Below are positions 17,978 to 28,722 of a stretch of 64,000 nt of DNA, one piece after another. The translations under genes were made by a program, and so were the position numbers. This stretch comes from Siderastrea radians (lineage: Eukaryota > Cnidaria > Anthozoa > Scleractinia > Rhizangiidae), in the NCBI GenBank assembly GCA_964017195.1, contig OZ024892.1:13650071-13714070 (forward strand), in the 5' to 3' direction. The notes under the pieces are model-generated. The model did not search any database. It had not been told where the DNA came from and worked only from the letters and a program-made list of their open reading frames with translations. Positions within the stretch are counted from its first letter, which is position 1; each line of letters opens with the position of its first letter.

Positions 17978-19296
17978 CTAGTGACTTTTATTGCTTCCAT
18001 TCTCTGCTTTCTGCCAAGATCTTAACAGGCTGGATAAGAACATATCACTGCAGTCAAAAGCTGTGACAACCTGGAGAAAAAAATGTAAAACATAAATTTT
18101 ACTTCGTGTATATATAATTGATTAAAAACTTATTGGCAAAAAATGTATCATAATGCTGGCACTCAACAAATTTAACATAACATTTTAAAAACATTCTGCA
18201 AATAGATTGAATCTCTTTCACCCACATGACCTTGTTTGGTCTCGCAGGTCTTAAAAGTACAATGTACAAGTAAAACCCTCTCTTACCAACCACATTGTTA
18301 CATGTGATCATCTTATGACACTGACACTGATCCAGTTATTTTTCTGACTGAAATACTTCTTGAATGCAACAATCGTTGTTTTTTTCCATTAATTATTTAA
18401 TATGGCCCATTGATCAGTGATCGTATTAGTGGAGTCAGTTCCCCTGTAAACATCAATCAACACTCTATTTTGGCTATTTGCGAAAGGCTTTTTCCCACAA
18501 ATTAACTGATGCAGTTGTTTCCTATTACTAGAATACCCCCTAAATGCAAAAACCACTTGTACCATATATATTTTGTCCACCATTAGCAATCATACTAGGG
18601 TTTTACTTTAAAAATTGTAGTGCGGCATACTGGTTCAAGAATAAAAATAAATTGCAAAACAAGTAAAATGCTGACCAAGATGTGGTATGGATCTTCATGG
18701 GAACAAAGTATATGGGTAAAGCTAACAATACACAAATCAATGAGCACAAGCAAAGCTTAACGAAGAGCAGAAATTGTCATCGTGTATTGATCAACAAGTG
18801 TGTTGATTAAATATGTTAACCAATGAATAAAGCAAATAAACGTGTTCAGTGTTGCTGACCTAAGAAAGACTGAGTAATTGCAATTAACAAAATTCAAGAC
18901 TAATTATTTGATTTGCTTTCTTCAGAATTCGACACAACATAAAGCAGCATTTGTCAGTTAAAAAAAATGCATCATACGAGTCATAGTGTGGACTTAAAGT
19001 ATCAAAAATACCAACCACAACAGGCTTTTAAGCGATCTCGAAAAAGGGCACTTTTCAAGACCGTTATAGCATTATTTGAACATCAGGTAACACTCTCTTT
19101 CGGCTATTAAAGCACTTGTCAGTTTGTAAAAGAGTAGGAATCCACGTCAACAAACTTGTGTATTACCGGTAAATGTGCAAAAACATGACCAGCAAAGGGC
19201 TAAATAGCAACCACTGAGTGCATGATGATCAGTCATGAAATAGTACATCAATAAATTACTGACCTGCAACCATGAGATCACTCCCCTTCTGCATGC
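17978..19296 (-). other. Possible minus-strand transcript, two spliced segments
   Basis: A segment ending at 19264 with donor CAG|GTCAGT can join 17978-18070, whose acceptor is a long T tract ending CTCCAG. In one frame the joined reading is continuous (...RRGVISWLQ then VVTAFDCSDMFLSS...) and stops at TAG 17978-17980. No family was recognised and the upstream boundary is unclear. It may be non-coding. Confidence 0.2.
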
Positions 19297-19299
19297 CTT

Positions 19300-20738
19300 G
19301 TCCACGAAAAAATATTGACGGAAGATAAAATTTTAATCAAACAACGAGATCAATCCTAAAGGCCATCAGAAGATGCAGCCTGATCCAAGATTGGACTGCC
19401 GATAAGTATATTCAGTTTCTCCAGTGTACGGCGGCCAAAATGGCTTTTTTGAAAGCCCCTGAAGTCAATGATCGATTCAAACAGCATTTCCGATTAAAAA
19501 AACTATCTAACGTAACTTCGATCGTCCGTTGAAAGTGAAATAATATTGCGGTTCCTGTGCTAAAACAACTGCAGCCCGTCCGCCATATTGAAATTTTCAA
19601 GGGTGAAAAAGCAACACGCATGCTCAGTAGCAATTCTGTGACGCTTTTTACGTAATATCTTTTAACCAATCAGCCGTTTTTGAGCCCTGTCGTGTTGAAT
19701 ATATTTTGTTCTTAATGCCGATTTAGAGCTGGGAGATGTGAAAAGAAGAATTCGGTGTCTTTGGCGATATCATTAAGGTACGTAAAGTTTTCGTTCAATA
19801 GAAATTGTGGTTTAAAAGCGTTTTTATTTAAAGCTGTATTGCGGCAAGTCGAAGTGTCGTAAAGCGGCTCACGGTTCATAAAGATACCTTATTCTCTTAC
19901 AATGAACTTTTAAAATTTTATAATTGGAAATTTTTAAACTTGTAATGAAGCAAGTTGAAAGTTACACTAATACAAACATGTGCTTAATTTTAATTCAGCT
20001 AACACCGACCATAATTTTTGTTCAATGGCGGTGTTGCTCCGTAAAAACCAAAATCTTAAATTAAGATGTTTCTATTGAACGAAAGCTTTACTTACCTCAG
20101 TGATAATAATGTTATTGGAATTTTTGACAGTTTACTCTTGTCTGAAGCGGTGCCATGCATATGACACGAACACCTTTTGTTGTCTTTCTCGAGTTGTTTT
20201 CTGTGGCGCTGAGAAGCGAGCGATTCAGCATTTACTTGACCAACACGACAAAGTCTAGTCTGAGTATCAGGCTTTCTGGGAGAAAGTCGTTATAAATCGC
20301 CTTGGAATTCACTTACCCGTGGACTTCCACATTTAAAACAATTTTCTTGGGCCGACGCGAAAACAGAGGACAAAATAAAAGTCCCACAACCAATGAAACA
20401 CCACTTGCAACTTTCGCGATAAAATAAAGCGACTGGGGCATGTAAGCACAATTCGTAAAATCTCTTTTAAGTCAAAATTTCACAATTTTACCGATGAAAA
20501 CAAACTTTTTTCAAACTAAAATAAGATACAGTATGGTATTGGCTGTCCAAAAACACACAGTCTTTTCTTAACAACGCAATACTGTGCTTAACCAACGGGT
20601 TTGTTTACCGTACGGGAAAATCCCACAAATACCGGCCATTTTAAATAGCCCGCCAGGCCTGCCAAGTCGCCAAGTCGGGTTCGCGCGCGGTCGCCCGCGT
20701 TTCGCACCGCTGACCGTTCATCGTTATTCAGCTCTGTC
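19300..20738. other. No supported gene; promoter-like stretch near 19560-19680
   Basis: Contains GCCATATTG, GATTGG-type CCAAT boxes (19668) and a GC-richer patch at 20630-20735 just left of the retroelement. No coding exon was identified. Confidence 0.3.
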
Positions 20739-20834
20739 AGTGCAGCATGGGTAGAAAGGAGGGTTATATAAGTGACGTAAGTCACGTGGGAGATCATTCT
20801 AGGCCGACACCTCGTTCAGCTTACGTTATTTTTA
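20739..20834 (+). repeat. Split direct repeat A1
   Basis: Matches A2 (28701-28722 plus 32611-32690) with few differences. Contains a TATATAA-like box and the palindrome GTGACGTAAGTCAC, so it probably holds the element promoter. Confidence 0.85.
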
Positions 20835-20861
20835 AGTCGTCTCCTTTGATCGAATTACCAC

Positions 20862-21185
20862 TTGGTCATGCAGGAGGCTGACGTTGTTAAAATTGTTGAG
20901 TCGTCAATTGCCAAGAAAAACGAAGGTCTACTAGCTGCTATGAAATCGATGCTAGATAACTCCTTGGCGGACTTCAAGCGTTCTCATGCGGATACTGCCG
21001 ATACAGCGCGTATCCAAGCCAAACAGAACTTGCTGCGAAACAAGTGGAAGTTTGCGAGCAACAGAAGGGAACCTTCCGCTTTAACGCCAGTCGCAGCCGC
21101 CACTCCTACCCAATATTTCAGCAACAGTGCAAGACCTATACCAACAGTTCAGCCTAGGACTCAAACCAAACCGGGTTCCTGTTAG
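20862..21185 (+). pseudogene. Retroelement gag-like ORF fragment
   Basis: 107 codons beginning MQEADVVKIVESSIAKKNEG; Lys-rich helical start then a Thr/Pro-rich end. Position directly after A1 and before the reverse transcriptase suggests the 5' ORF of a DIRS-type element. The expected continuation (Cys-rich or RNA-binding part) is broken by stops after 21185. Confidence 0.6.
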
Positions 21186-21618
21186 ACCTGTAACAAGCCA
21201 GGACATTAGAGGCCACAGTGTCCTCTCAATCCTCCCAAGTTCCAGCCTGGTCAATGACTAGCTGCCGACCAAGGACAGGTCCAAGGTGTTGTCAATTCTA
21301 TTTTTGTTTCTAGTAATCTAAGTGACATTTGCGATGATGAAATTTCAGATTCAAATCGTTTAGATACCGCAGTCAAAATAAAGTCACCGTTAAATTATGA
21401 GGTTACCTCAGGTCAGTCTAGTATTCCTTCGGTTCGTGGTCGTTTGTCTTTACGTTATGACGAATGGGTGAAATTAGGCGCCTCGGGTTTACTTTAAGTG
21501 TTGTACGCGACCGTTACAAAATCCCATTTGTGGCTCCCCCACCTCCCAAAGTTAGTTCTAACATTACTTCTGCGCTATAATTAGGGATAGTCATTTTGTT
21601 TCACAGGCTATTTCTGAT

Positions 21619-22309
21619 TTGTTTCGAACTAAATGTGTTGAGATTTTAGATCATCAGCCTGATATAGTTAACCCACTTTCTGTCTCGATACAGCCTTCAG
21701 GCAAGAAGAGGTTAATTCATGATTTGAGCCATGTAAATTTGTATGTCTTTAAGCGGAAATTTAGATGTGTAGATATTTCTGTAGCCCTTCAAATTTTCTA
21801 TAAAAGGTTTTATCTTTTTAAGTTCGACCTGAAGTCCGGGTATCATCACGTTGAAATTTTTCCTGAACATCGGAAATATTTAGCTTTCTCCTGGGACTTT
21901 GGTGATGGTGTAGTTAAGTATTTTGGCGCTTTATTTGTTCACGAAATTACTTAGCCCATTTTGACTTCATGGAGGTGTCAGGGAATTCCCATGGCTGTTT
22001 TTCTTGACGATGGTTTAGGGGGGTGGTGACAATACCAACAAGGCCAGAATTAACAGCTTGATTGTTCGCGCTGATTTGACTAAGTATGGCTTTCTAATTA
22101 ACGAAGAGAAGTCCCTTTGGGGACCTGTACAAGTTATTACCTGGCTGGGCACTGTGTTTGACACTTGTCAAGTTTTCATTTCAGTTACTGAACGCAGGAT
22201 TTCTAAGCTGAAGAGTAGTGTTAATGTTATACGTAAGGTTGGTCGCAAGACTGTCAAAGTTAGAGATTTAGCCTCTGTGGTAGGCCAAGTCATTTTGCTC
22301 ACTCCTTGA
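21619..22309 (+). pseudogene. DIRS-type reverse transcriptase, broken
   Basis: Two frames together give the reverse transcriptase. The first (to 21954) has KKRLIHDLSHVN and the motif A block FDLKSGYHHVEI. The region near 21998 reads FLDDG, the catalytic motif C (usually YLDDG in this group). The second (22058-22309) has KYGFLINEEKSLWGP...WLGTVFD, the thumb region. Stops at 21952-21954 and 22027-22029 inactivate it. Confidence 0.85.
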
Positions 22310-22459
22310 AAATGTGGCGAGGATTACGACGCGTTATTTGTAAGTCAATGTTAATCAGAAATTGCCATGGAACTCCGAGGTTGTATTAACTAAGGAAGCT
22401 TGCCATGAATTGGCGTTTTGGGGTGAGAACGTCGACTCCCTTAATTTCATTGCCCCAGG

Positions 22460-22794
22460 GTGCCTTTGCAACCTCCTGTTAATTTTGTCTGTTCCGACGC
22501 GTCGGATCACGCCTGTAGTTCTTTTATTGACAATGAGTACAATAACATTTTTCATCAGAATTGGAGTCCTGCAGAAAGTTCCAAAAGCTCCACGTGGAGG
22601 AAACTTAGGACCGTAGTCCTAGCACTGTCTGCCTTTGCTCCTGATCTTCAGGGCAAAAGAGTTGCTTGGATTACAGACAACGCCAGCGTTGTCGCTATTG
22701 TTCAAAATGGCAGCAAAGTAACAGAACTTCAGTCCCTTGCGCTTTCTATTTTCAATATTCATGATTTGCGTCCGTTCTGGCATTTTCCTTAAGA
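22460..22794 (+). pseudogene. RNase H domain of the retroelement
   Basis: The frame contains VCSDASDHACSSF (first catalytic Asp strand), then AFAPDLQGKRVAWITDNASV, the second conserved TDN strand, matching RNase H of DIRS-like elements. A nearby frame continues with PRNLNYRADLLSR, the typical third motif with catalytic Asp, so one frameshift separates them. Confidence 0.8.
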
Positions 22795-22940
22795 TGAAAT
22801 GGATCCCTAGGAATTTGAATTACCGGGCTGATCTTTTGAGTAGAACCATCGATTTTGATCATTTCCCTATAAATGATGACGTATTTCACATGCTGGATTG
22901 TAAATGGGGGCCTCACACAGTCGATAGGTTTGCTTGTAGT

Positions 22941-24249
22941 TATAAAGCCAAGCTTTCAGGATACAATTCCATATTTTACCAGCCTGGCGCCGAAGTCGTG
23001 GACGCTTTCACTCAAAACTGAGAATGCGAAAATAATTGGATTCTTCCATCGGTCTCGCAAATTAGTAGAGTTATCACTCACACGAGGGCTTGTAAGGCCG
23101 TAGGAACTCTTGTTATTCCTATCTGGAAGTCATCATATTTTTGGGTGTTATTATGTGATGATTGCAAACATTGGAACGAGTTTGTGCATGATTGGGTGAT
23201 ACTTCCCAAGTATAAGCACCTCTTTATTGGAGGTAACGCTAAGAATCACGTGTTTGGCTCCTAGGATTTGTCCTTCACTGTGATAGCTCTGCGTCTGAAA
23301 TTTTAAGCAGCCAAGGACGCAGTCTTTTTCGGGTTCAGTTTTGCACCGTTGATGGTGGCAGTTGTTCACAATGCAATAATTTTTAGGGTCTTTGGAACCC
23401 ACCGTTAGAGAAGTCTTTTGGTACTTCGTCTATTTTTTATGATCGACGTTTCTTTAGGCCTGCTGATTTGACGGCTGCTTTCGCCGGTGTATCGCACTTA
23501 CGTGTGCTGAAAATCGCATATGTGACTTTTTCTTGCGTTATTTTTGTAGTGCACTCCTTAGCTTGCATAATTTATTGCACGCATTAAACGTTAGATATAA
23601 CGCCAAGCTTTCACGTTACAATTCTATATTTTACCAGCCTGGCGCCGAAGTCGTGGACGCTTTCACTCAAAACGGGGAAGGCGAAAATAATTGGATTCTT
23701 CCATCGGTCTCGCAAATTAGTAGAGTTATTACTCACATGAGGGCTTGTAAGGCCGCAGGAACTCTTGTTATTCCTATCTGGAAGTCATCATATTTTTGGG
23801 TGTTATTATGTGATGATGGCAAACATTGGAACGAGTTTGTGCATGATTGGGTGATACTTCCCAAGTATAAGCACCTCTTTATTAGAGATAACGCTAAGAA
23901 TCACGTGTTTGACTCTAAGGATTTGTCCTTCACTGTGATAGCTCTGCGTCTGAATCTAAGCAGCCAAGGACGCAGTCTTTTTCGGGTTCAGTTTTGCACC
24001 GTTGATGGTGGCAGTTGTTCACAATGCTATAATGTTTAGGGTCTTTGGAACCCACCGTTAGAGAAGTCTTTTGGTACTTCGTCTATTTTTTTATGATCGA
24101 CGTTTCTTTAGGCTTGCTGGTTTGATGGCTGCTTTCGCCGGTGTATCGCACTTACGTGTGCTGGAAATTCGTATGTGTGACTTTTTCTTGCGTTATTTTT
24201 GTAGTACACTCTTTAGCTTGCATAATTTATTGCACGCATTAAACGTTAG
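22941..24249 (+). repeat. 655 bp internal tandem duplication in the retroelement
   Basis: 22941-23593 and 23596-24249 are close copies (TATAAAGCCAAGCTTTCA against TATAACGCCAAGCTTTCA, through GCATTAAACGTTAG). Both encode the conserved block after RNase H (KLSGYNSIFYQPGAEVVDAF...GENNWILPSVSQISRV). The first copy has more stops than the second, which keeps a 168-residue open frame (23533-24039). Confidence 0.9.
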
Positions 24250-24439
24250 GTGAGGATGCGAATAAAATGAATTGCACGCTCCTTTTGTTTTCTTTTTTAT
24301 TGTTGTCTCTGATTGTTCTCCCCTTTATTTACAGATATTTTTAAGGAAGGTGTTTGAAAGGAAAGAGCAGCGTTTGACGATCCATATTTGCAGGGCCTTG
24401 CCTTGAGGCACCACTGAGAGATCTGTTTTGTCAGCGAGG

Positions 24440-27400
24440 GCGCCAGCTACCACCAACATGTATCATCAAGTGTTCAAGAAATGGCAGGACTTTGCTTTAA
24501 GGACGGTGGCCCCTATTGCTAACGCGCACATTTTCTGCGCATCGCGCGTTCATCCCGCGCGATCGCGCGATTCCTGTATGTGCAGTGGTGCGAAAATAAA
24601 ATTTTAGGTGTATTGAGTTGTTGTTTTTGTATTTCGCTTCCGCTGTGGGAGTGTTGACCCGCAAATGGGGAACGGGAAACCATAAACGAAATGGTAGGTT
24701 AATGAAAGAATCCGGGCCGTCGAAGCGCCAGCGCTTGCACTACAAAAAACAAGCATCGACAGCGGCTTCCCACAACAAGTGAAACAAGGAACGTAGCGCA
24801 GAAGGGACGAAGTTGACTTGGTGAGAAGGTGGACGACCAGTGGATCTCGGCGTGTTAGCTGAACAGACTTGTTTTTCAGAGGATATCTGGAAAGCGACCT
24901 TCTGAAAAGACCACGAGAGCGTCAACCTTTCGGTTAAATTCTCAAATACTTCGCTTTCACTTCCACGGTAAAGAAAATTACCAATTTGATTGTGGATTTA
25001 CATATTATAAGAATTGTTTAATTGAGAGACTTCCTATGTTGAAAATGATATTCTTAAGATGTTAAAGCGAATGATCGAATGGAATTGCTTCCGAGTAATT
25101 TTTTAAATCTTTGGAACAAAATAATACAGCAACTGATCGCGAGTTAAATCACTTTGCCGAATAACACTTCGCAGGCGGAAAACTTGTGCCATTTTCCTCC
25201 ATAATTTACATGTGCTTGGAAGCTTTCAAAAACCTTTTTTGGGTAATTTTTGCCGGTAAACTGCCAGATGCCGTCGGTAGCAATACTATTTATTTTAGCA
25301 AAGTTGTTTGATGGTTGACAGAACTTAACAGCCAGCAGGATGCATACGAATCAGTAAGAAATTCGTTTTTACATTGACAAATCTATGAAGTCGCTACCGG
25401 CAGCAAGTTAAAATGGCATTATTAGAGCAACTGTAGTTTCACGAGTACTCTCCTTGAAGTTAATTAGCTTTCCAAAGAATGCTGGAAGAAGAGCTGCCCG
25501 TGAAAGTTGTGCTGAAGTCTTGTTTTTGAAGAAAAATAGGTCAACTTCACTGTTTCCTCAGCGGTCCGCATTCTGTTTTTGCCTTTATGTTTTCCCATTG
25601 TCGTTTTTCATCTTTTGGCGAATAACGACTGAAATGTACTGTATTTTAGGGGCCAATGAGTTGAGAAGAATCTTTACAAACCACAAATGCACTCCAGTGT
25701 ATGAGTGTTTAGCGTGATCAGGATAAAAACGCAGAACAATTAGTAGAAAAGTACGAAGTTTTGTGATGGCGTGGCCTTCCTCTCTCTCTTTTAGAATGCT
25801 TTTAAAATAGTGTTTCAAAATGAAAGTCGTAAAAAGAACTGTCTAGAAGACAAATTTGAAGCAAACTACTTGTCTAGATTGAAACTGTCTCACCTAACGC
25901 GAAAACCGAAAGTTTCAGACACTTACGAGCAGTATTGTATTTCAGATCTTTTGCAATGAAATAATCACTCCTATTTTTAAGGTACTAACATGTTGTCATT
26001 TCCACGTGTGGCATTTTCTTAGCAGAGGGAAAGGAAACGTATCGAAGGCTTACATCTGATGAAAAATCTTTCCATTTGTAATTTGTTCGTAAGAGATTAG
26101 AAAGAGTCAAAAGCGTAAACAAATTGTGAAGCAACTTCTTGAAAGAAAAACAAAGCGGCACCTAACTGACCCACCCGATAGTCTATGAAATATTAAAAGA
26201 AAACCTACCTCCTCTCGGTCTGGAAAAATGTCGACAGCTGTTATAAACTGCAGCAACCGATGGAATGAAATCAGGTTGACCTGCTGAAGTAGACGAGTAG
26301 CCGATTTTGATAACTTCACTGAGCGATCTAGCCGAATGAGAAGGAACAAATCGAAAACTTGACGAGAAATTTCAACTTTTGATTACAGCTAGGTTAGTTC
26401 GCTTCAGAGCTACAGATTCCGATTCTGATTTAGTGGCATTTCGTGTTTAATTAATATTTGTCAAGATCCGAACCCGATGAAAACCCAAAACAATAAGTTA
26501 TATTTAGCTGCTGTAGATAAGCGACGTTTCCAGTTCATTCAAAGAAACAGCCAAAAAGTCTGAGATGATTTGACACGCCTTGACAGTTAAATGACAGAAT
26601 ATTGAAACATTGTAAAAACCAAGGAACACGGCGCAAGAAGAAGAAAATATTTCATGCAGGCAGTTTGAAGCTCGAAAAAAATTAATAACAACAGTAGTGT
26701 GACTTTCGAGATCGGATTGTTGTGAAGCAATTCGCGGGAAAATTTTGCTAAAATTTGCGGCGTTGTGCAAACACTTTCGAAAGAACATCGCGCCCGAAAC
26801 TAGCCCCGCAAAAATTTTGGGCCCGAAGAGTTTTCGGGTTTTTTGAGAAACGAACACCAGCTTATTTATGGGAGCTCCAGGGTCTGGCTAGCTAGCCTAG
26901 CTATATATATATAACAGGCTTGGTCTGACCCCACTGACAATTTGCAGTAGCCTTCTAGAACTTCCAAGCATGTAAACAGCAATCAAGATTCTCGCTGCAC
27001 AGCATTCATTGAACAATGAAATCGCCTAACGGCACTCCGTTATAGTATGTTCTTTGATAAGGCAATTGTAAAATCCCCATACAGTTGGCAGAGATAAAAT
27101 CAATCGATGTTTTACGGGGATTTTGCTTTGCTGCATCCTTTCACCACGCGTCCGCTCCGCCATCTTCGATTCCCAGCATCCATCAGTTCGACTTACATTT
27201 TATTCCCCACCGGGGAGGAGAGCGTCAAGAAAATCGTCACTGATGAAAAACATGTCGTGCGTGAGTTAGGAAAAAGTGAAGTTAACTTTTTAAAATGCAC
27301 AGTTACCCCTAGTTTTTATGAAAAGTAATTTTACAAAACGTTCCAATCTACTGGGTCAAATAATGGCCCGCCAAGAACAGGAAATTCGCATATAGAATTC

Positions 27401-28425
27401 GGCAGCATGTTGAGAATTGTACCTTTGTTATTCATTACAAAGCACCTATCAGTTTAGACCTCTTCATCTCCTTCTTAAGTCAAATAATGGCTATCTTTTA
27501 TTTGAAAAAGTTATTTTTCCTAATTTTTTAAAAATGCTCAATCAGCACTTTTCTTTACCATATTTGGGCCTAATTATCTCCGAAAAATGCACGGTAACCC
27601 CCCATTTTCTTTTTGGATTTTAACAGCGTTAGGTACGAGGAACAAATCCCACATGGGGACAAATAAGAAAAAATGCCTTCCTATTAGGGGCCACCGTCCT
27701 TAAGCAAAGTTAAAAACTCTTTTTTCCCTGCGAATCCTGTTCATGTAGCTGTTTATTTACAGCATGTGTTAGAATCCACTAGGTCTTGTAGTTCTGTTGA
27801 TACTGCTTTTTATGCCATCAAGTGGGCCCACGAGATAGCGGGTACGGCCTCCCCCACGGATAATCAGGTAGTTTCCAGAGTTTGGGAAGCTGCAAAGAAA
27901 ATTTAAGGAGGCTGGGAGACCAAATAGGAAAGAGCCCTTGTCACTTGAAGTCCTTAAAGATATCGTCGAGGGGACTGATTTGTCTAATATTCTGCAGCTT
28001 AGAAATGTGTTTATATGTGTTAGCAGAAACTCATGAGTTTCTGGTGTTAGCTTATGCGGGGTTTTTCAGATCAGAGGAGGTTCTGTTCATTTCCACGAAG
28101 GTTACATGATTATCAAAGTAGAAAAAAGCAAGACCGACACTCCAGTGAATTTATTTTCCGCCCATTAGTCTAGTTAAAACTAAGTCGTCTTACAAGTTGG
28201 TTAAAAATGATAAGCCTATTTCGTATGCTACGTTCAGGGATCAGTTGGCCAAAAGTCTACAGAATATAGTTCCAGATCCCTCTATTTATGGGACTCACTC
28301 GTTTCGGTCAGAAGGAGCTTCGAGCTGCCAACAGCGGGGTCAGTGATCGAATTTTCCAGAGGCACAGCAGATGGAAAAGTGTCGCAGCTAAGAATGATTA
28401 TATCAAGGACGACATTTCTTCATGA
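24440..28425 (+). pseudogene. Tyrosine recombinase of the retroelement, interrupted
   Basis: The N-terminal part (MYHQVFKKWQDFAL at about 24459-24500) and the catalytic part (27704-28425) flank the TTAA element. After the insertion the frames give PVHVAVYLQHVLESTRSCSS, AYAGFFRSEEVL, then THSFRSEGAS and FQRHSRWKSVAAKNDYIKDD near 28290-28420, i.e. the H-x-x-R and catalytic Tyr region of lambda-integrase-like enzymes. Several frameshifts and stops are present. Confidence 0.85.
24501..27699. mobile_element. 3.2 kb non-autonomous TTAA element, copy A
   Basis: TIRs begin GGACGGTGGCCCCTATT; TTAA flanks both sides (24497-24500, 27700-27703). TTAA duplication is typical of piggyBac and Kolobok elements. 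It splits the recombinase gene at the coding sequence ...KKWQDFAL. No transposase-like ORF was seen; the longest frame (26504-26857, -) is discussed under rejected items. The left subterminal region (24520-24575) is unusually rich in CGCG/GCGC palindromes. It is about 95 percent similar by eye to copy B at 56601. Confidence 0.9.
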
Positions 28426-28502
28426 CTTCTTGTTTCTAAGTCTTTGTCTTTGGAATTTTAGGTCGTTTTCCCGGTTTATCAAGCCCTATACTTTTTCTTC
28501 TA

Positions 28503-28610
28503 GGTTGTAGTATAACTTATTGTTATAGTTCCCGGTGCTCGGCCGAAACCGCCAAAATAAACCTAATGGTTTTTGCTCATGTTGTGTACTGCGTAGTGGA
28601 GCTGAAATAT
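28503..28610 (+). repeat. Split direct repeat B1
   Basis: 108 bp, nearly identical to B2 at 32953-33060. It ends GAGCTGAAATAT, where the flanking sequence changes in the two copies, which fixes the repeat boundary. Confidence 0.9.
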
Positions 28611-28722
28611 GGAATTTCTGGCGTTTGAGTGGATACGAATTAGCAGAAATGAAATATTTCTGCGGCACAAGAGCAGGGGGACTGGGGCTGGTTTAGTTGA
28701 AGTGCAGCATGGGTAGAAAGGA

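Noticed and set aside
24740..24925. Open frame on the minus strand near the left end of TTAA copy A and its 121-residue counterpart in copy B (56650-57015)
   Set aside because: Frame length differs between copies because of indels and no motif is recognisable.
26504..26857. 117-residue minus-strand frame in TTAA copy A, also open in copy B (58574-58927)
   Set aside because: By eye the two copies differ at five sites in this frame, three of them changing the residue, so there is no sign of selection on the protein; composition is non-descript and no transposase motif is present.
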